From: Flavobacteriaceae bacterium UBA7302
GTDB taxonomy: Bacteria > Bacteroidota > Bacteroidia > Flavobacteriales > Flavobacteriaceae
Assembly: GCA_002471825.1 (NCBI GenBank)
Contig: DKQS01000007.1
Span: 496,001 to 560,000, forward strand
DNA length: 64,000 bases
Direction of reading: 5' to 3'
Shown: piece by piece, positions 41,559-50,480 of the stretch
Numbering within the stretch: position 1 is the stretch's first letter
Layout of the letters: every line of letters begins with the position of its first letter
Program-made: the position numbers and the translations under genes
Notes under the pieces: generated by a model
What the model was told of the DNA's origin: nothing
The model's input: the letters and a program-made list of their open reading frames with translations, nothing else
The model's database searches: none

Positions 41559-42422
41559 ATGGCAAACTTAAAAGAAATTCGTAATAGAATTGGATCGATT
41601 AAATCGACGATGCAGATTACTTCTGCGATGAAGATGGTATCGGCAGCAAAATTGAAAAAGGCTCAAGATGCAATTATTGCAATGAGACCTTATTCATCCA
41701 AACTAACCGAATTATTGCAAAATTTAAGCACTACACTAGATGGTGAAATAGGAGGAGCTTATACGAATGAAAGAGAAGTTTCAAAAGTATTGTTGGTGGT
41801 AATTACATCTAACAGAGGGTTGTGTGGTGGATTTAATTCATCAATTGTTAAGGAAACCATCAAAAACATCACAGAAAATTACCAAGGCGTTGAGATAGAT
41901 ATCTACGGAATTGGTAAAAAGGGTACAGATATTCTATCCAAAGAATACAATGTCATTGAAAATAAGAACGAAATCTTTGACAACCTTACCTTTGCAAACT
42001 CTGCTGAGATTGGAGAAGAATTAATGAACTTGTTTGTTGAAGGTACCTACGATAAGATTGAATTGATTTACAATCAATTTAAGAACGCTGGTACTCAGAT
42101 TCCACAAGTAGAAGAGTTCTTACCAATCAAGGCCATTGCCGAAGACAATACTACATCGAATACCGATTACATCTTTGAGCCTTCAAAAGAAGAAATCATC
42201 TTAGAGTTAATTCCGAAGTCGCTTAAAATGCAGCTTTACAAAGCCATTAGAGATTCATTTGCTGCAGAACACGGCGCTCGTATGACTGCGATGCACAAAG
42301 CAACGGATAATGCCAAAGAATTGCGTGACGAGTTGTTATTAACGTATAACAAAGCACGTCAGGCGGCGATTACTAATGAGATACTGGAGATTGTAGGTGG
42401 AGCAGAAGCTTTGAACAATTAA
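41559..42422 (+). CDS. atpG: F0F1 ATP synthase subunit gamma
   Basis: This 287-residue central shaft subunit has N-L-K-E-I-R-N-R-I-G-S-I-K-S-T at the N-terminus, I-T-S-N-R-G-L-C-G-G-F-N in the Rossmann-like middle and A-R-M-T-A-M-H-K-A-T-D-N-A plus Y-N-K-A-R-Q-A-A-I-T-N-E-I at the C-terminal helix. Beta and epsilon (atpD, atpC) are not downstream; in this phylum they normally lie elsewhere. A strong terminator follows. Confidence 0.97.
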   Translation: MANLKEIRNRIGSIKSTMQITSAMKMVSAAKLKKAQDAIIAMRPYSSKLTELLQNLSTTLDGEIGGAYTNEREVSKVLLVVITSNRGLCGGFNSSIVKETIKNITENYQGVEIDIYGIGKKGTDILSKEYNVIENKNEIFDNLTFANSAEIGEELMNLFVEGTYDKIELIYNQFKNAGTQIPQVEEFLPIKAIAEDNTTSNTDYIFEPSKEEIILELIPKSLKMQLYKAIRDSFAAEHGARMTAMHKATDNAKELRDELLLTYNKARQAAITNEILEIVGGAEALNN

Positions 42423-42440
42423 GAAAATATAGACAAGTTG

Positions 42441-42470
42441 AAAAGCGAACCAATCGGTTCGCTTTTTTTT
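42441..42470 (+). terminator. ATP synthase operon terminator
   Basis: AAAAGCGAACC pairs with GGTTCGCTTTT around AATC, with eight T in the run. Confidence 0.9.
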
Positions 42471-42511
42471 GGCATACAATTTGGAATATACTTTTCGTAA
42501 CCATAAATCGT

Positions 42512-43438
42512 ATGCTTATGAAAACTATAAAATTACTTTTCGTTTCAGTTTTTTCAATTGTAATGCTTCAGGGATGTTCAGTTGCTTTTTATGGAGATAA
42601 CGATATTCCGCCATCTTTAGATCAAGTTTTATCCAGTCACGATTTATGGTATATCGATTACCATAGAACCGTTGGAAATACGGATGTGCCATTTGTATCG
42701 AAGGCTTTCACCATGTCTTTTTTCAATGGGGTGATGTACGCGAATAACAACATTGTTGATGTTGGAAGAACCGGAAATGGACTTGGTATTGACGTAGGTG
42801 TTTACAACACCTTCAATGGATTATTGTCTGTGAATCATGATTTGGACGGACTCTATGAATTCGAGGTAACATTATTATCTCCAAATCAAATAGAATTGCA
42901 TAATTACCGTTTAAATGTTAGTTACTTCTTGATCGGATATTCGGTAAATACGTTTAACTACGATGCCTTGTTTTACGACAATATAGAGTACTTCTTGCAG
43001 GAGTATGTAGGTTGGGAAAAGGTAGATGCATTGGGTGGTACACCAAATCCGTTTGATGCTGAAAATTACCTGGCATTCACGCCAGAGAACATCACGACTT
43101 TCTATAGTTCAAAGGATGATTTTGGCATAGATGTTGATTTAGTTAATTGGGATTATGTTGGTAGCTATGAAGTCTTTGACGTTGTAGGTTACCAAGACCT
43201 AAAAGTTCTTGAATTGTATTATGACGGTGGAGTTGTTGAAGAATTTGAGTTGACCGTAACAAATGATAGAAGTATTCGTCTTTATCATATAAACTCTGGT
43301 ACAACTTATGACTTTGCAGGAAGAGGTTTTATACAATTCTTGAAATCGGATAAAGTAAAAATTAAGGATGGAGCTGTAAGGAATTCCGATAGAAAACGAA
43401 CTAAAGTGATAAGAAGAAGTAAGAGTAAAAATATTTAA
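42512..43438 (+). CDS. Conserved lipoprotein of unknown function
   Basis: This 308-residue lipoprotein (lipobox L-Q-G-C, near Cys22) has a mature part dominated by beta strands and aromatic residues. Distinctive words are H-D-L-W-Y-I-D-Y-H-R-T, D-V-P-F, N-N-N-I-V-D-V-G-R-T-G-N-G, F-L-Q-E-Y-V-G-W-E-K and A-F-T-P-E-N-I-T-T-F-Y-S-S. I remember close relatives in Flavobacteriia that carry an enzyme name (a nucleotide adenylyltransferase) without any supporting motif, so I would not transfer that name. The basic C-terminus is not part of the conserved pattern. It is monocistronic and followed by two hairpins. Confidence 0.85.
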   Translation: MLMKTIKLLFVSVFSIVMLQGCSVAFYGDNDIPPSLDQVLSSHDLWYIDYHRTVGNTDVPFVSKAFTMSFFNGVMYANNNIVDVGRTGNGLGIDVGVYNTFNGLLSVNHDLDGLYEFEVTLLSPNQIELHNYRLNVSYFLIGYSVNTFNYDALFYDNIEYFLQEYVGWEKVDALGGTPNPFDAENYLAFTPENITTFYSSKDDFGIDVDLVNWDYVGSYEVFDVVGYQDLKVLELYYDGGVVEEFELTVTNDRSIRLYHINSGTTYDFAGRGFIQFLKSDKVKIKDGAVRNSDRKRTKVIRRSKSKNI

Positions 43439-43465
43439 AATAAAGTTTGGTTAGTTGATTTTTGG

Positions 43466-43486
43466 TTGGTTACGTTCTGTAACCAA
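43466..43486 (+). other. Hairpin before the terminator
   Basis: TTGGTTAC (43466-43473) pairs perfectly with GTAACCAA (43479-43486) around GTTCT. With the next hairpin it forms a double stem-loop after the lipoprotein gene. Confidence 0.55.
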
Positions 43487-43494
43487 ATCAAAGG

Positions 43495-43522
43495 AAAAAC
43501 CGCTCGAGAGAGCGGTTTTTTT
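43495..43522 (+). terminator. Terminator after the conserved lipoprotein gene
   Basis: AAAAACCGCTC and GAGCGGTTTTT form a stem around GAGA, followed by T. Confidence 0.87.
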
Positions 43523-43563
43523 CTGTTAGAATCTTTACCTTTAAGCGTATTTAAAGATTACAG

Positions 43564-44316
43564 ATGAAAACAGCATTGATCACCGGAGCTACCTCCGGAA
43601 TTGGAAAAGCAACTGCCGAGTTGTTCGCCGAGAATGGTATTCGACTCGTATTGTGCGGTCGAAGAGTAGCGCGATTGGAAGAACTCAAAAACACCTTAGG
43701 TTCTAAAACAGAAGTTCATACCTTGCGATTTGATGTGGCCGATAGAAAGGCCGTTTTTGAGGCGATTAATTCTTTACCTTCCGATTTTTCACAAATTGAT
43801 ATTTTGGTTAATAATGCTGGAAATGCACATGGATTGGCCACCATCCAAGATGGTAGTATCGATGATTGGGAAGCCATGTTGGATATTAATGTAAAAGGAT
43901 TGCTTTACGTATCTAAGGCGATTATTCCTCAAATGATTGAACGCAATGACGGTTTTATTGTCAATATCGGTTCCATAGCAGGGAAGGAAGTTTATACCAA
44001 TGGAAATGTGTATTGTGCTTCGAAATCTGCTGTTGATGCAATCAACAAATCCATGCGGATGGATTTGAACGCCTATAAAATTAGAGTGGCTGGAATTCAT
44101 CCTGGATTGGTTGAGACCGAATTCTCTGACGTACGTTTCAAAGGTGATACAGACCGTGCCAAAACCGTTTACCAGGGCTATAAAGCATTGCAAGGGGAGG
44201 ATATTGCAGACATCATTCACTTTGTAGTTACAAGACCTTACCATGTGAATATTGAAGATCTAATTGTTTATCCTACAGCACAAGCTAGTGCTACGCTTAT
44301 CAATAAGAACCTATGA
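43564..44316 (+). CDS. Short-chain dehydrogenase/reductase (SDR)
   Basis: This 250-residue NAD(P)-dependent oxidoreductase has the cofactor loop T-G-A-T-S-G-I-G-K (residues 7-15), then L-C-G-R-R, N-N-A-G-N-A, the catalytic S (G-S-I-A-G) and Y-C-A-S-K. The R-R after the second strand favours NADP. It most resembles YdfG-type hydroxy-acid or serine dehydrogenases. It is the first gene of a three-gene operon with an aldo/keto reductase (four-base overlap) and an AlbA_2-domain protein. Confidence 0.93.
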   Translation: MKTALITGATSGIGKATAELFAENGIRLVLCGRRVARLEELKNTLGSKTEVHTLRFDVADRKAVFEAINSLPSDFSQIDILVNNAGNAHGLATIQDGSIDDWEAMLDINVKGLLYVSKAIIPQMIERNDGFIVNIGSIAGKEVYTNGNVYCASKSAVDAINKSMRMDLNAYKIRVAGIHPGLVETEFSDVRFKGDTDRAKTVYQGYKALQGEDIADIIHFVVTRPYHVNIEDLIVYPTAQASATLINKNL

Positions 44317-45179
44317 AACTGAACTCTGAAATTGTCATTGGCTGCATGTCATGGGGCAAATGGGGTAAAGAATTATCCACAGATGAGCAGGTAGACTTGC
44401 TCAACTTCTGCATAGAAAATGGATTTACTAGTTTTGATCATGCCGATATTTATGGGGATTATACCACAGAAGGACGATTTGGAGAAGCTTTAAAGAAAAG
44501 CGGAGTCGACAGAAGCCAAATTCAGCTGATTTCAAAATGCGGCATCCAGTATGTTGGTCAAACGAGAGACAATACCATCAAGCATTACAATTACTCCAAA
44601 AATTATATTATTTGGAGCGCCGACCAATCATTAAGTAATCTAAAGACCGATTATTTAGACCTGTTTTTATTGCACAGACCGAGTCCGCTAATGCATCCCG
44701 ATGAGATATTGGAAGCTATTTCCATTTTGAAGGCACAAGGGAAAATCAAACATTTTGGGGTTTCCAACTTTACGCCCTCACAAGTAAGTTTGATTCATGA
44801 TAAATTACCCATTGAAGCCAATCAAATCGAATTTTCATTGACACAGCATAGTGCCATGCACAATGGCAGTCTAGATCAAATGCTTCAATTCGGCATCAAA
44901 CCCATGTGCTGGAGTCCACTTGGAGTTTATTTCAGAGAAACGGATGCTCAAACCTTACGCATCAAGAAAGTGCTTCAGGGATTAACGGAAAAGTACCAGG
45001 TATCGGAAGATGTGCTCTTGTTGGCCTGGATTTTAAAACATCCTGCAGGGATTGCACCTGTTGTGGGAACCACCAACAAAGAACGCATAAAAGGCATTCG
45101 GAAGGCCACAGAAATACAGTTGGAGTTGGAAGATTGGTTTGGTTTATTAGTTGCAAGTCAAGGTCACAAGGTTCCTTAA
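44313..45179 (+). CDS. Aldo/keto reductase
   Basis: This 288-residue NADPH-dependent reductase with a TIM barrel has the catalytic Asp-Tyr pair in F-D-H-A-D-I-Y-G-D-Y, K in L-I-S-K-C-G and the active-site His region in F-L-L-H-R-P-S-P. H-F-G-V-S-N-F and the C-terminal V-V-G-T-T-N-K-E-R bind the cofactor. It is like the YdhF-type enzymes that act on aldehydes. It starts in the stop of the SDR gene and the next gene starts at the base after its stop, so all three are co-translated. Confidence 0.93.
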   Translation: MKLNSEIVIGCMSWGKWGKELSTDEQVDLLNFCIENGFTSFDHADIYGDYTTEGRFGEALKKSGVDRSQIQLISKCGIQYVGQTRDNTIKHYNYSKNYIIWSADQSLSNLKTDYLDLFLLHRPSPLMHPDEILEAISILKAQGKIKHFGVSNFTPSQVSLIHDKLPIEANQIEFSLTQHSAMHNGSLDQMLQFGIKPMCWSPLGVYFRETDAQTLRIKKVLQGLTEKYQVSEDVLLLAWILKHPAGIAPVVGTTNKERIKGIRKATEIQLELEDWFGLLVASQGHKVP

Positions 45180-46319
45180 ATGATTAACAAAAGACTTCTT
45201 ATTAAAAACCTACTCACTCACAACGATGAGAACACGTTTTTTGATAAGAAACTCAAACTCACATTCGGAACTAAGGAAGGGAAAGCGAAGTTTTTAAAGC
45301 ACGTCTGTGCCCTGTCCAATTCCAATCCACAGAACAACTCTTATATTGTAATTGGTGTTGAAGACACAGCCAATAAAATTGTTGGGGTCGATTTCTTTGA
45401 CGATAGTAAAATTCAAAATCTTATCAACGCCTATTTACAAAACCCTCCTAAAGTTCAATATGAAAATGTGGGATTCCCGACACTTCAGAAACACAAAGTA
45501 GTGGGACTCGTAACCATTGAACCCAACAACTTAGTAACGTCCTTTGTTAAGAGTGCTTGGAAGTATCGAAAGGGATCCATTTTTTATAGACGAGGTAGTA
45601 ATTCCATTCCAGTTTATGGAAACTTTGAACTCATTAGTAGAAATGAAGCCATTGTTGAAAGTATTGAAAAAAGTGCTCGCAGTAATATCGAATTGACCTT
45701 GAATGGGGTATTTGATTTCTTCGATAAATACAAAGCAGGTGTAAAGCCCAAATACAAGGTGTTCAATGAGCAATTTGTGCTTTGTTGGGCCGGAAAAAGG
45801 AAGAAGATCGAGAACAAGGTGTATTATTCCCGGGTAGACATTGAGTTGATCAATGAGCAGGTTCGATTGTTTTTTTCTGCCCTGGATGATGTTCAGATTC
45901 AGGTGAACAAAAACACCTTTATCATCACGGAGTATTTGGTGCTCCCTGTCGGAAGTATAAAAAAGCACTTTCCATTTGAAAAAACCATCATCAACTTCAA
46001 GAATAATGGCAAGCACGATTTGGTAACGGAGTTTTTATTTACCCCTCCAAAATATGATTTTGAATTTGTAATAAGTAGGTATCAATCTTCCATGAATTTG
46101 ATTCGTAAAATTGATGAAAACATCGCGCTTATCACCGAGGAAGTGGATGAAGTCACTGAATTACCACACAATTGTTTGATTTGTTACCTAAACGGATTCG
46201 TAGATATTCAGGAAGAATTGCTGAAAGTAAAGCACTTTTTAAAATCATTAGAGGATAAAACCACTTACATCAAGTTCAAAGAAGTAATGCGTGTCATTCG
46301 TAAGGTGAAATACCACTAA
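45180..46319 (+). CDS. AlbA_2 (Schlafen) domain protein
   Basis: This 379-residue protein has an N-terminal AlbA_2 domain: L-T-F-G-T-K-E-G-K-A-K-F-L-K-H-V-C-A-L-S-N-S, then S-Y-I-V-I-G-V-E-D, then I-F-Y-R-R-G-S-N. The rest (about 155-379) has no ATPase or helix-turn-helix domain that I can see. AlbA_2 domains bind or cut nucleic acids in many systems, yet here the gene ends an operon of two oxidoreductases. It may be a housekeeping protein of this lineage. It overlaps the next gene, on the other strand, by four bases. Confidence 0.82.
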   Translation: MINKRLLIKNLLTHNDENTFFDKKLKLTFGTKEGKAKFLKHVCALSNSNPQNNSYIVIGVEDTANKIVGVDFFDDSKIQNLINAYLQNPPKVQYENVGFPTLQKHKVVGLVTIEPNNLVTSFVKSAWKYRKGSIFYRRGSNSIPVYGNFELISRNEAIVESIEKSARSNIELTLNGVFDFFDKYKAGVKPKYKVFNEQFVLCWAGKRKKIENKVYYSRVDIELINEQVRLFFSALDDVQIQVNKNTFIITEYLVLPVGSIKKHFPFEKTIINFKNNGKHDLVTEFLFTPPKYDFEFVISRYQSSMNLIRKIDENIALITEEVDEVTELPHNCLICYLNGFVDIQEELLKVKHFLKSLEDKTTYIKFKEVMRVIRKVKYH

Positions 46320-46585
46320 GAATATACCTTATAAATGACAAATAAGAGGGTGTAAATGGCCAAATAGAACCGATAGAAGTTTCGCTGCTTGATATAGTCG
46401 CTATTATCGGGATAAAGATTTCCAAACAGACCTTTTATCTCTTTTACGAAAAGCGGTTTGATGTTGATTTTCCAATCTTCCGTTTGATAGACAATTTTTC
46501 TGAATTTGCTTCGATAAATGCCAAGAGGTAAGCCCCACACAATGAACAAGATCAACCAAATATTATTTTCTAAAAATTCAATCAT
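46316..46585 (-). CDS. Small membrane protein of unknown function
   Basis: This 89-residue protein has two membrane helices (residues 9-25 and 70-86) and a loop with the pattern R-K-I-V-Y-Q-T-E-D-W-K-I-N-I-K-P. I do not recognise a family. It starts in the stop of the DUF1295-type gene (four-base overlap), so it is co-translated with that reductase-like protein and may be a partner. Confidence 0.65.
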   Translation of the reverse strand: MIEFLENNIWLILFIVWGLPLGIYRSKFRKIVYQTEDWKINIKPLFVKEIKGLFGNLYPDNSDYIKQRNFYRFYLAIYTLLFVIYKVYS

Positions 46586-47352
46586 TTTTTAGGAAACCAA
46601 GGAATGAATGAACTCGTTTTTTCAATGTACTCTTTGTATTGCGGTTTGCTAGTTTTTAAGGTTCTTTCCAACATGGCAACTCCCGAAACTTTGATAATCA
46701 ATAGGGTCATAATGATGGATCCAATAATTTGCCAATAACCTCCCGCGGCAATACTAAACAAACCATAGGCCCACCATACGGCGGCGTCTCCAAAATAGTT
46801 TGGATGTCGGGTATACTTCCAAAATCCAGTGTTCAAGACCTTGCCTTTATTTTCTGGATTTTTTTTAAAATGATACAGTTGGTAATCCCCTCCGGCTTCA
46901 AAACAGAACCCAATGAACCAAACGGCCATTGCGATATAATCGAGGATGGTAAGAGGACCTCCTGAAGTTGTTTGCACATGCCATAAGGGCAAGGAAACAA
47001 TTAAAATCAAAGCTCCTTGAAGTAGAAATACTTGAAAATAACTGAACCACCAATAGCGTTCGGCTCCATAATCTTTTCGGAATTGTTGGTACCTATAATC
47101 TTCTGGTTGCCCACCATTTCGAATGGCCAAATAAATGGTCAAACGAAGACCCCAAAGGGAAACTAAAAATAAAAGGATGATCTGTCGAAGATCAAGATTC
47201 TCTGACATGGCAAAGTAAAAAGCATTGACAATAACGAATCCGAATCCCCAAAAAATATCTACGATGCTAGCATTCTTAATATAAACACTAAAGAGCCATA
47301 GCAGTGTTACACAAATCCAAATTACTAATGATGCTTGGAGAAATAATGTCAT
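46582..47352 (-). CDS. DUF1295 family protein (steroid 5-alpha-reductase-like)
   Basis: This 256-residue membrane protein has six to seven helices. The family pattern is in W-G-L-R-L-T-I-Y-L, then R-Y-Q-Q-F-R-K-D-Y-G, and the C-terminal H-P-N-Y-F-G-D-A-A-V-W-W-A-Y-G with K-P-Q-Y-K-E-Y-I-E-K-T-S-S-F-I-P-W-F-P near the end. The last part is shared with NADPH-dependent steroid and fatty-acyl reductases. The actual substrate in bacteria is not known. It is the first gene of a pair with a small membrane protein. Confidence 0.88.
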   Translation of the reverse strand: MTLFLQASLVIWICVTLLWLFSVYIKNASIVDIFWGFGFVIVNAFYFAMSENLDLRQIILLFLVSLWGLRLTIYLAIRNGGQPEDYRYQQFRKDYGAERYWWFSYFQVFLLQGALILIVSLPLWHVQTTSGGPLTILDYIAMAVWFIGFCFEAGGDYQLYHFKKNPENKGKVLNTGFWKYTRHPNYFGDAAVWWAYGLFSIAAGGYWQIIGSIIMTLLIIKVSGVAMLERTLKTSKPQYKEYIEKTSSFIPWFPKK

Positions 47353-47397
47353 AAGGCTTGTATTGTATTTGGATTATATACGAAATTGTCAGAAGAA

Positions 47398-47769
47398 CTA
47401 ATCCTCGCTGGTTCTTGGTCGCTTTAAGAATAGAGATACACCGCCTCCTATCAATCCACCAATCGCAGTCCGAAGAATGGTATCGAACAACTCAAAAGGA
47501 ATGAGGTTATGAGTGGTGCTGTCTATGGAAATATCATAAAAAACTCGGGCTAATTGTGCCACTAATATTCCGTGTAGTACAAAAAATATTGCCTTCAGAA
47601 TTTCCTTATTTAAATAGTAAGCGAAACCAAAAACGGCAATTGCACTGCCCACCATGATGATGTATTTCAATGGTATGCCATATAGTTCTCGGACATTGTA
47701 TTCTACAAACCAAAAGGCAATCACCCCAATAATAAAGCCAGCAAGTAACTCCCTAAGTGCGTTCTTCAT
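47398..47769 (-). CDS. Four-helix membrane protein of unknown function
   Basis: This 123-residue protein has four membrane helices (about residues 7-24, 35-50, 55-75 and 95-113) and a basic end. I recognise no family. Its start overlaps the end of the NAD(P)HX repair gene by 17 bases on the same strand, so it probably depends on that gene for translation. Nothing in its sequence points to a function. Confidence 0.65.
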   Translation of the reverse strand: MKNALRELLAGFIIGVIAFWFVEYNVRELYGIPLKYIIMVGSAIAVFGFAYYLNKEILKAIFFVLHGILVAQLARVFYDISIDSTTHNLIPFELFDTILRTAIGGLIGGGVSLFLKRPRTSED

Positions 47770-49249
47770 GTTTAATTTTCAAATGGTTGATAATGTCGGA
47801 AGCCAAAACTCCAATTTCACCTTTATCTTTAGCTGCGCTATCTCCAGCCAAACCATGATAATAGGTTCCGATTAAAGCAGCTTCAAGTGAAGGGTATTTT
47901 TGTGCTACCAAACCTGTAATGATTCCAGTGAGAACGTCGCCGCTCCCAGCCGTTGCCATACCAGGGTTACCAGTAAAGTTAAAAAAAATTTCCTCATCTG
48001 GTGAACTGATGGCGGTATGTGCATCTTTAAGGACAATGATAAGGCGATTTTTTTTGGATTGATATAGCTGTTTCTGATACCGTTCTAAAGAATTCTTCGA
48101 CGGTCCAAAGAGTCGGTCAAACTCTTTAATGTGTGGTGTTAGGATACTATTCTCAGGGACTTTTTCAATCAAATTCTGGTGTTGTGCCAAGATATTTAAT
48201 CCGTCTGCATCAATAACCATGGGCTTTCTATAGCTATCCAAAAGACGTTCCATGGCTTCAACAGTCAAAGGATGCCTGTCTAATCCGGGTCCAATTCCCA
48301 CTACCGAGTAATTTAGTGGATCTGGACATTCACTGATAAAATTGTGACTCACATCGACAAGACACATCGCCTCAGGAACTGAAGTTTGCATAATTTCATA
48401 TCCACATTTCGGAACCTGAACGGTTAGCAAACCCGTACCGCTTCTCAAGCATGCTTTGGCAGCAAGAACAGCAGCCCCTATTTTCCCCAAAGAACCAGCA
48501 ATTAAAAGACTGTGACCATAGGAGCCTTTATGAGAATAACGGTTTCTAGGTCTTAGTAATGAACTTATTTTGGGTGAGAGGATGCGAAATTTTGTTTCTT
48601 GATTTTGAATGAATTCCTCATCTAGTCCGATATCCACAACAGACCATTTCTTGATATAATCACCATATTCAGGAAAGAAGAAGGCCAGTTTTGGTCGTTG
48701 GAAGGAAATCACCCAATCAGCTTTGATAGCCGTTGGATTGTTTTCAATTTGATCACAATAGAGTCCGGAAGAAATATCAACGCTGATGACGGGTTTATCA
48801 CTTGAATTCAATGCTTCAATGACATCTCCCAAAAAGCCTTTTACGGGTCGTTTCAATCCAGAACCCAAAAGTGCATCAATGAATAGGTCAAATTCAGAGA
48901 GCTCGGGTAGCTCTTCTATTTTTGAGACTTCAACCACATGTTTTAATCGATTCAAATTGATTTTACAATCAGCCGATAATCGATCGCTAAATCGAATGAA
49001 TATCGGGATAACTTCATAATCGTTGTGCTGTAATATTCTGGCTATGGCAAATCCATCACCGCCATTATTACCTGTTCCGCATAGAACGGCAATTCGGTAG
49101 TTTGCATCGAATTTCTTACAGAACTCATCCACAAAAGCCATGCTAGCTCGTTCCATTAAATCAATCGAAGCAATAGGTTCCGATGTGATGGTATGGGCAT
49201 CTGTTCCCCGAGTTTGTTGGGCACTGATAACTTTTGGAAAATCGATCAT
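47753..49249 (-). CDS. nnrDE: Bifunctional NAD(P)H-hydrate epimerase / ADP-dependent dehydratase
   Basis: This 498-residue fused enzyme repairs hydrated NADH and NADPH. The N-terminal YjeF_N epimerase domain (about 1-210) has L-M-E-R-A-S and V-L-C-G-T-G-N-N-G-G-D-G-F. The C-terminal ribokinase-like dehydratase domain (about 225-498) has H-K-G-S-Y-G-H-S, G-I-G-P-G-L, and the nucleotide-binding N-P-G-M-A-T-A-G-S-G-D-V-L-T-G. Length and domain order fit the bacterial fused form. It is followed by an overlapping membrane-protein gene. Confidence 0.95.
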   Translation of the reverse strand: MIDFPKVISAQQTRGTDAHTITSEPIASIDLMERASMAFVDEFCKKFDANYRIAVLCGTGNNGGDGFAIARILQHNDYEVIPIFIRFSDRLSADCKINLNRLKHVVEVSKIEELPELSEFDLFIDALLGSGLKRPVKGFLGDVIEALNSSDKPVISVDISSGLYCDQIENNPTAIKADWVISFQRPKLAFFFPEYGDYIKKWSVVDIGLDEEFIQNQETKFRILSPKISSLLRPRNRYSHKGSYGHSLLIAGSLGKIGAAVLAAKACLRSGTGLLTVQVPKCGYEIMQTSVPEAMCLVDVSHNFISECPDPLNYSVVGIGPGLDRHPLTVEAMERLLDSYRKPMVIDADGLNILAQHQNLIEKVPENSILTPHIKEFDRLFGPSKNSLERYQKQLYQSKKNRLIIVLKDAHTAISSPDEEIFFNFTGNPGMATAGSGDVLTGIITGLVAQKYPSLEAALIGTYYHGLAGDSAAKDKGEIGVLASDIINHLKIKHEERT

Positions 49250-49307
49250 GTTTCTAAGTTACCTTAAAATACGGTTTCTGCAAAGTAATCGCCTTAGAAT
49301 CGGAAGG

Positions 49308-50378
49308 TTATTCGCTCATTTGGGCACCCCAAACCATTGAAATCATTTTGTAGTAATCGCCTTCAGAAAAGCGGAATTCTTTTTCGGTATCAACCCGATG
49401 AATCAGCACCAATTTTGAGGCAGGATAAACCCCCAACATATGAACGCCAAGGCCGGTATGATAGAAGGATTTTGATTTTCTAGTTTCTGTAGGATATAAA
49501 ACATTCCATAGCATTCCGTAACCAATACCATAACGTTCATTTTTTATGGAATAGGGAGTGGTAGACCTTTCAATCCATTCTTTGGAGATGATTTGCTTGC
49601 CATTCCATTTGCCCTCATTGAGATATAATTGTCCGTACAAGGCCAAATCTCTCGCAGATAGTCGGAAGTGGTAGGCGGGATATTTTGATTTATCATCCTC
49701 ATATTGGTAGAATCCGTCTGAATCAGGAATGGGAGTGGTCTCAGTCGGATTTCTAAGAGTTGAAATATTATTTCCAAAGCTCATGCCTAAAGGTTCTGCA
49801 ATGTGGGTGTGGAATAGGTCATAGAGTGATTTCCCAGTACTTTGTTCTAAAATATGTCCAGAAATATTAAAGTCCCAGTTGTTATATACATACTTTTCAC
49901 CGGGTTTGAAAGAGCCTCTTTCTGGGATACCGCGGAGCATTCCGGCACTTGTTGCTGCAGATGCATGATAAATGCCCGATCTTGATTTTAGAACATCCGC
50001 TACCGTTGCTGATTTTTCAATTTCAGTTAATGACGGTTCAATATCATCGATGTTCAGGTATTTTATGGTTGCTTTTAAATCGATGGTTCCATTATCGACA
50101 TAAATTCCAAAAACGGAGTTCAATAATGATTTTCGAATGGAATGTACCGTATGTTTTTTATCAATATTTCCCCAGGAATAGGCAAGTTTTCCATCGACCA
50201 ATATTAGTAGAGAAGATGAGCCAGCTTTTTCTAAAAAAGCACCTAAGGAATCTAGTTTTTGTGAGGAAAAACCAACTTCTTCGGGAAGAACAGGTTCAAA
50301 TGGATAGTTCGATTTTTCAATCTGAGAACAGCCAAGAACCAATGTCATGATTCCTAGAGCAGCAATAAATTTTTTCAT
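49308..50378 (-). CDS. Serine hydrolase, beta-lactamase/PBP4* family (lipoprotein)
   Basis: This 356-residue lipoprotein (start ATG at 50378, lipobox V-L-G-C, Cys16) has the class-C beta-lactamase-like catalytic set: S80-I-R-K83 as S-x-x-K, Y-N-N-W as the Y-x-N motif and H-T-G-L-G as the third motif. It is of the size of esterases and D-aminopeptidases of this family. A longer start 42 bases upstream lacks a signal. It lies at the outer face and may cut esters or D-peptides; substrate unknown. Confidence 0.9.
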   Translation of the reverse strand: MKKFIAALGIMTLVLGCSQIEKSNYPFEPVLPEEVGFSSQKLDSLGAFLEKAGSSSLLILVDGKLAYSWGNIDKKHTVHSIRKSLLNSVFGIYVDNGTIDLKATIKYLNIDDIEPSLTEIEKSATVADVLKSRSGIYHASAATSAGMLRGIPERGSFKPGEKYVYNNWDFNISGHILEQSTGKSLYDLFHTHIAEPLGMSFGNNISTLRNPTETTPIPDSDGFYQYEDDKSKYPAYHFRLSARDLALYGQLYLNEGKWNGKQIISKEWIERSTTPYSIKNERYGIGYGMLWNVLYPTETRKSKSFYHTGLGVHMLGVYPASKLVLIHRVDTEKEFRFSEGDYYKMISMVWGAQMSE

Positions 50379-50430
50379 AACCTGAAGTGTATCATTACAC
50401 AGGTGTAAATTACTGTTCAAATGGAAGAAT

Positions 50431-50468
50431 TCAAAAAGAAAAGCCAGATTCTTGCGAACCTGGCTTGT
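50431..50468 (-). terminator. Terminator of the aldehyde dehydrogenase gene
   Basis: AAGCCAG (50441-50447) and CTGGCTT (50460-50466) pair; inside, TTC/GAA can extend the stem after one mismatch. On the minus strand a T-rich run (complement of the A-rich 50431-50440) follows. Confidence 0.7.
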
Positions 50469-50480
50469 TTTAGTTTTTAA

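Noticed and set aside
45180..46319. AlbA_2 protein as part of a phage defence system
   Set aside because: Its neighbours are two metabolic reductases and there is no nuclease, ATPase or other defence gene nearby.
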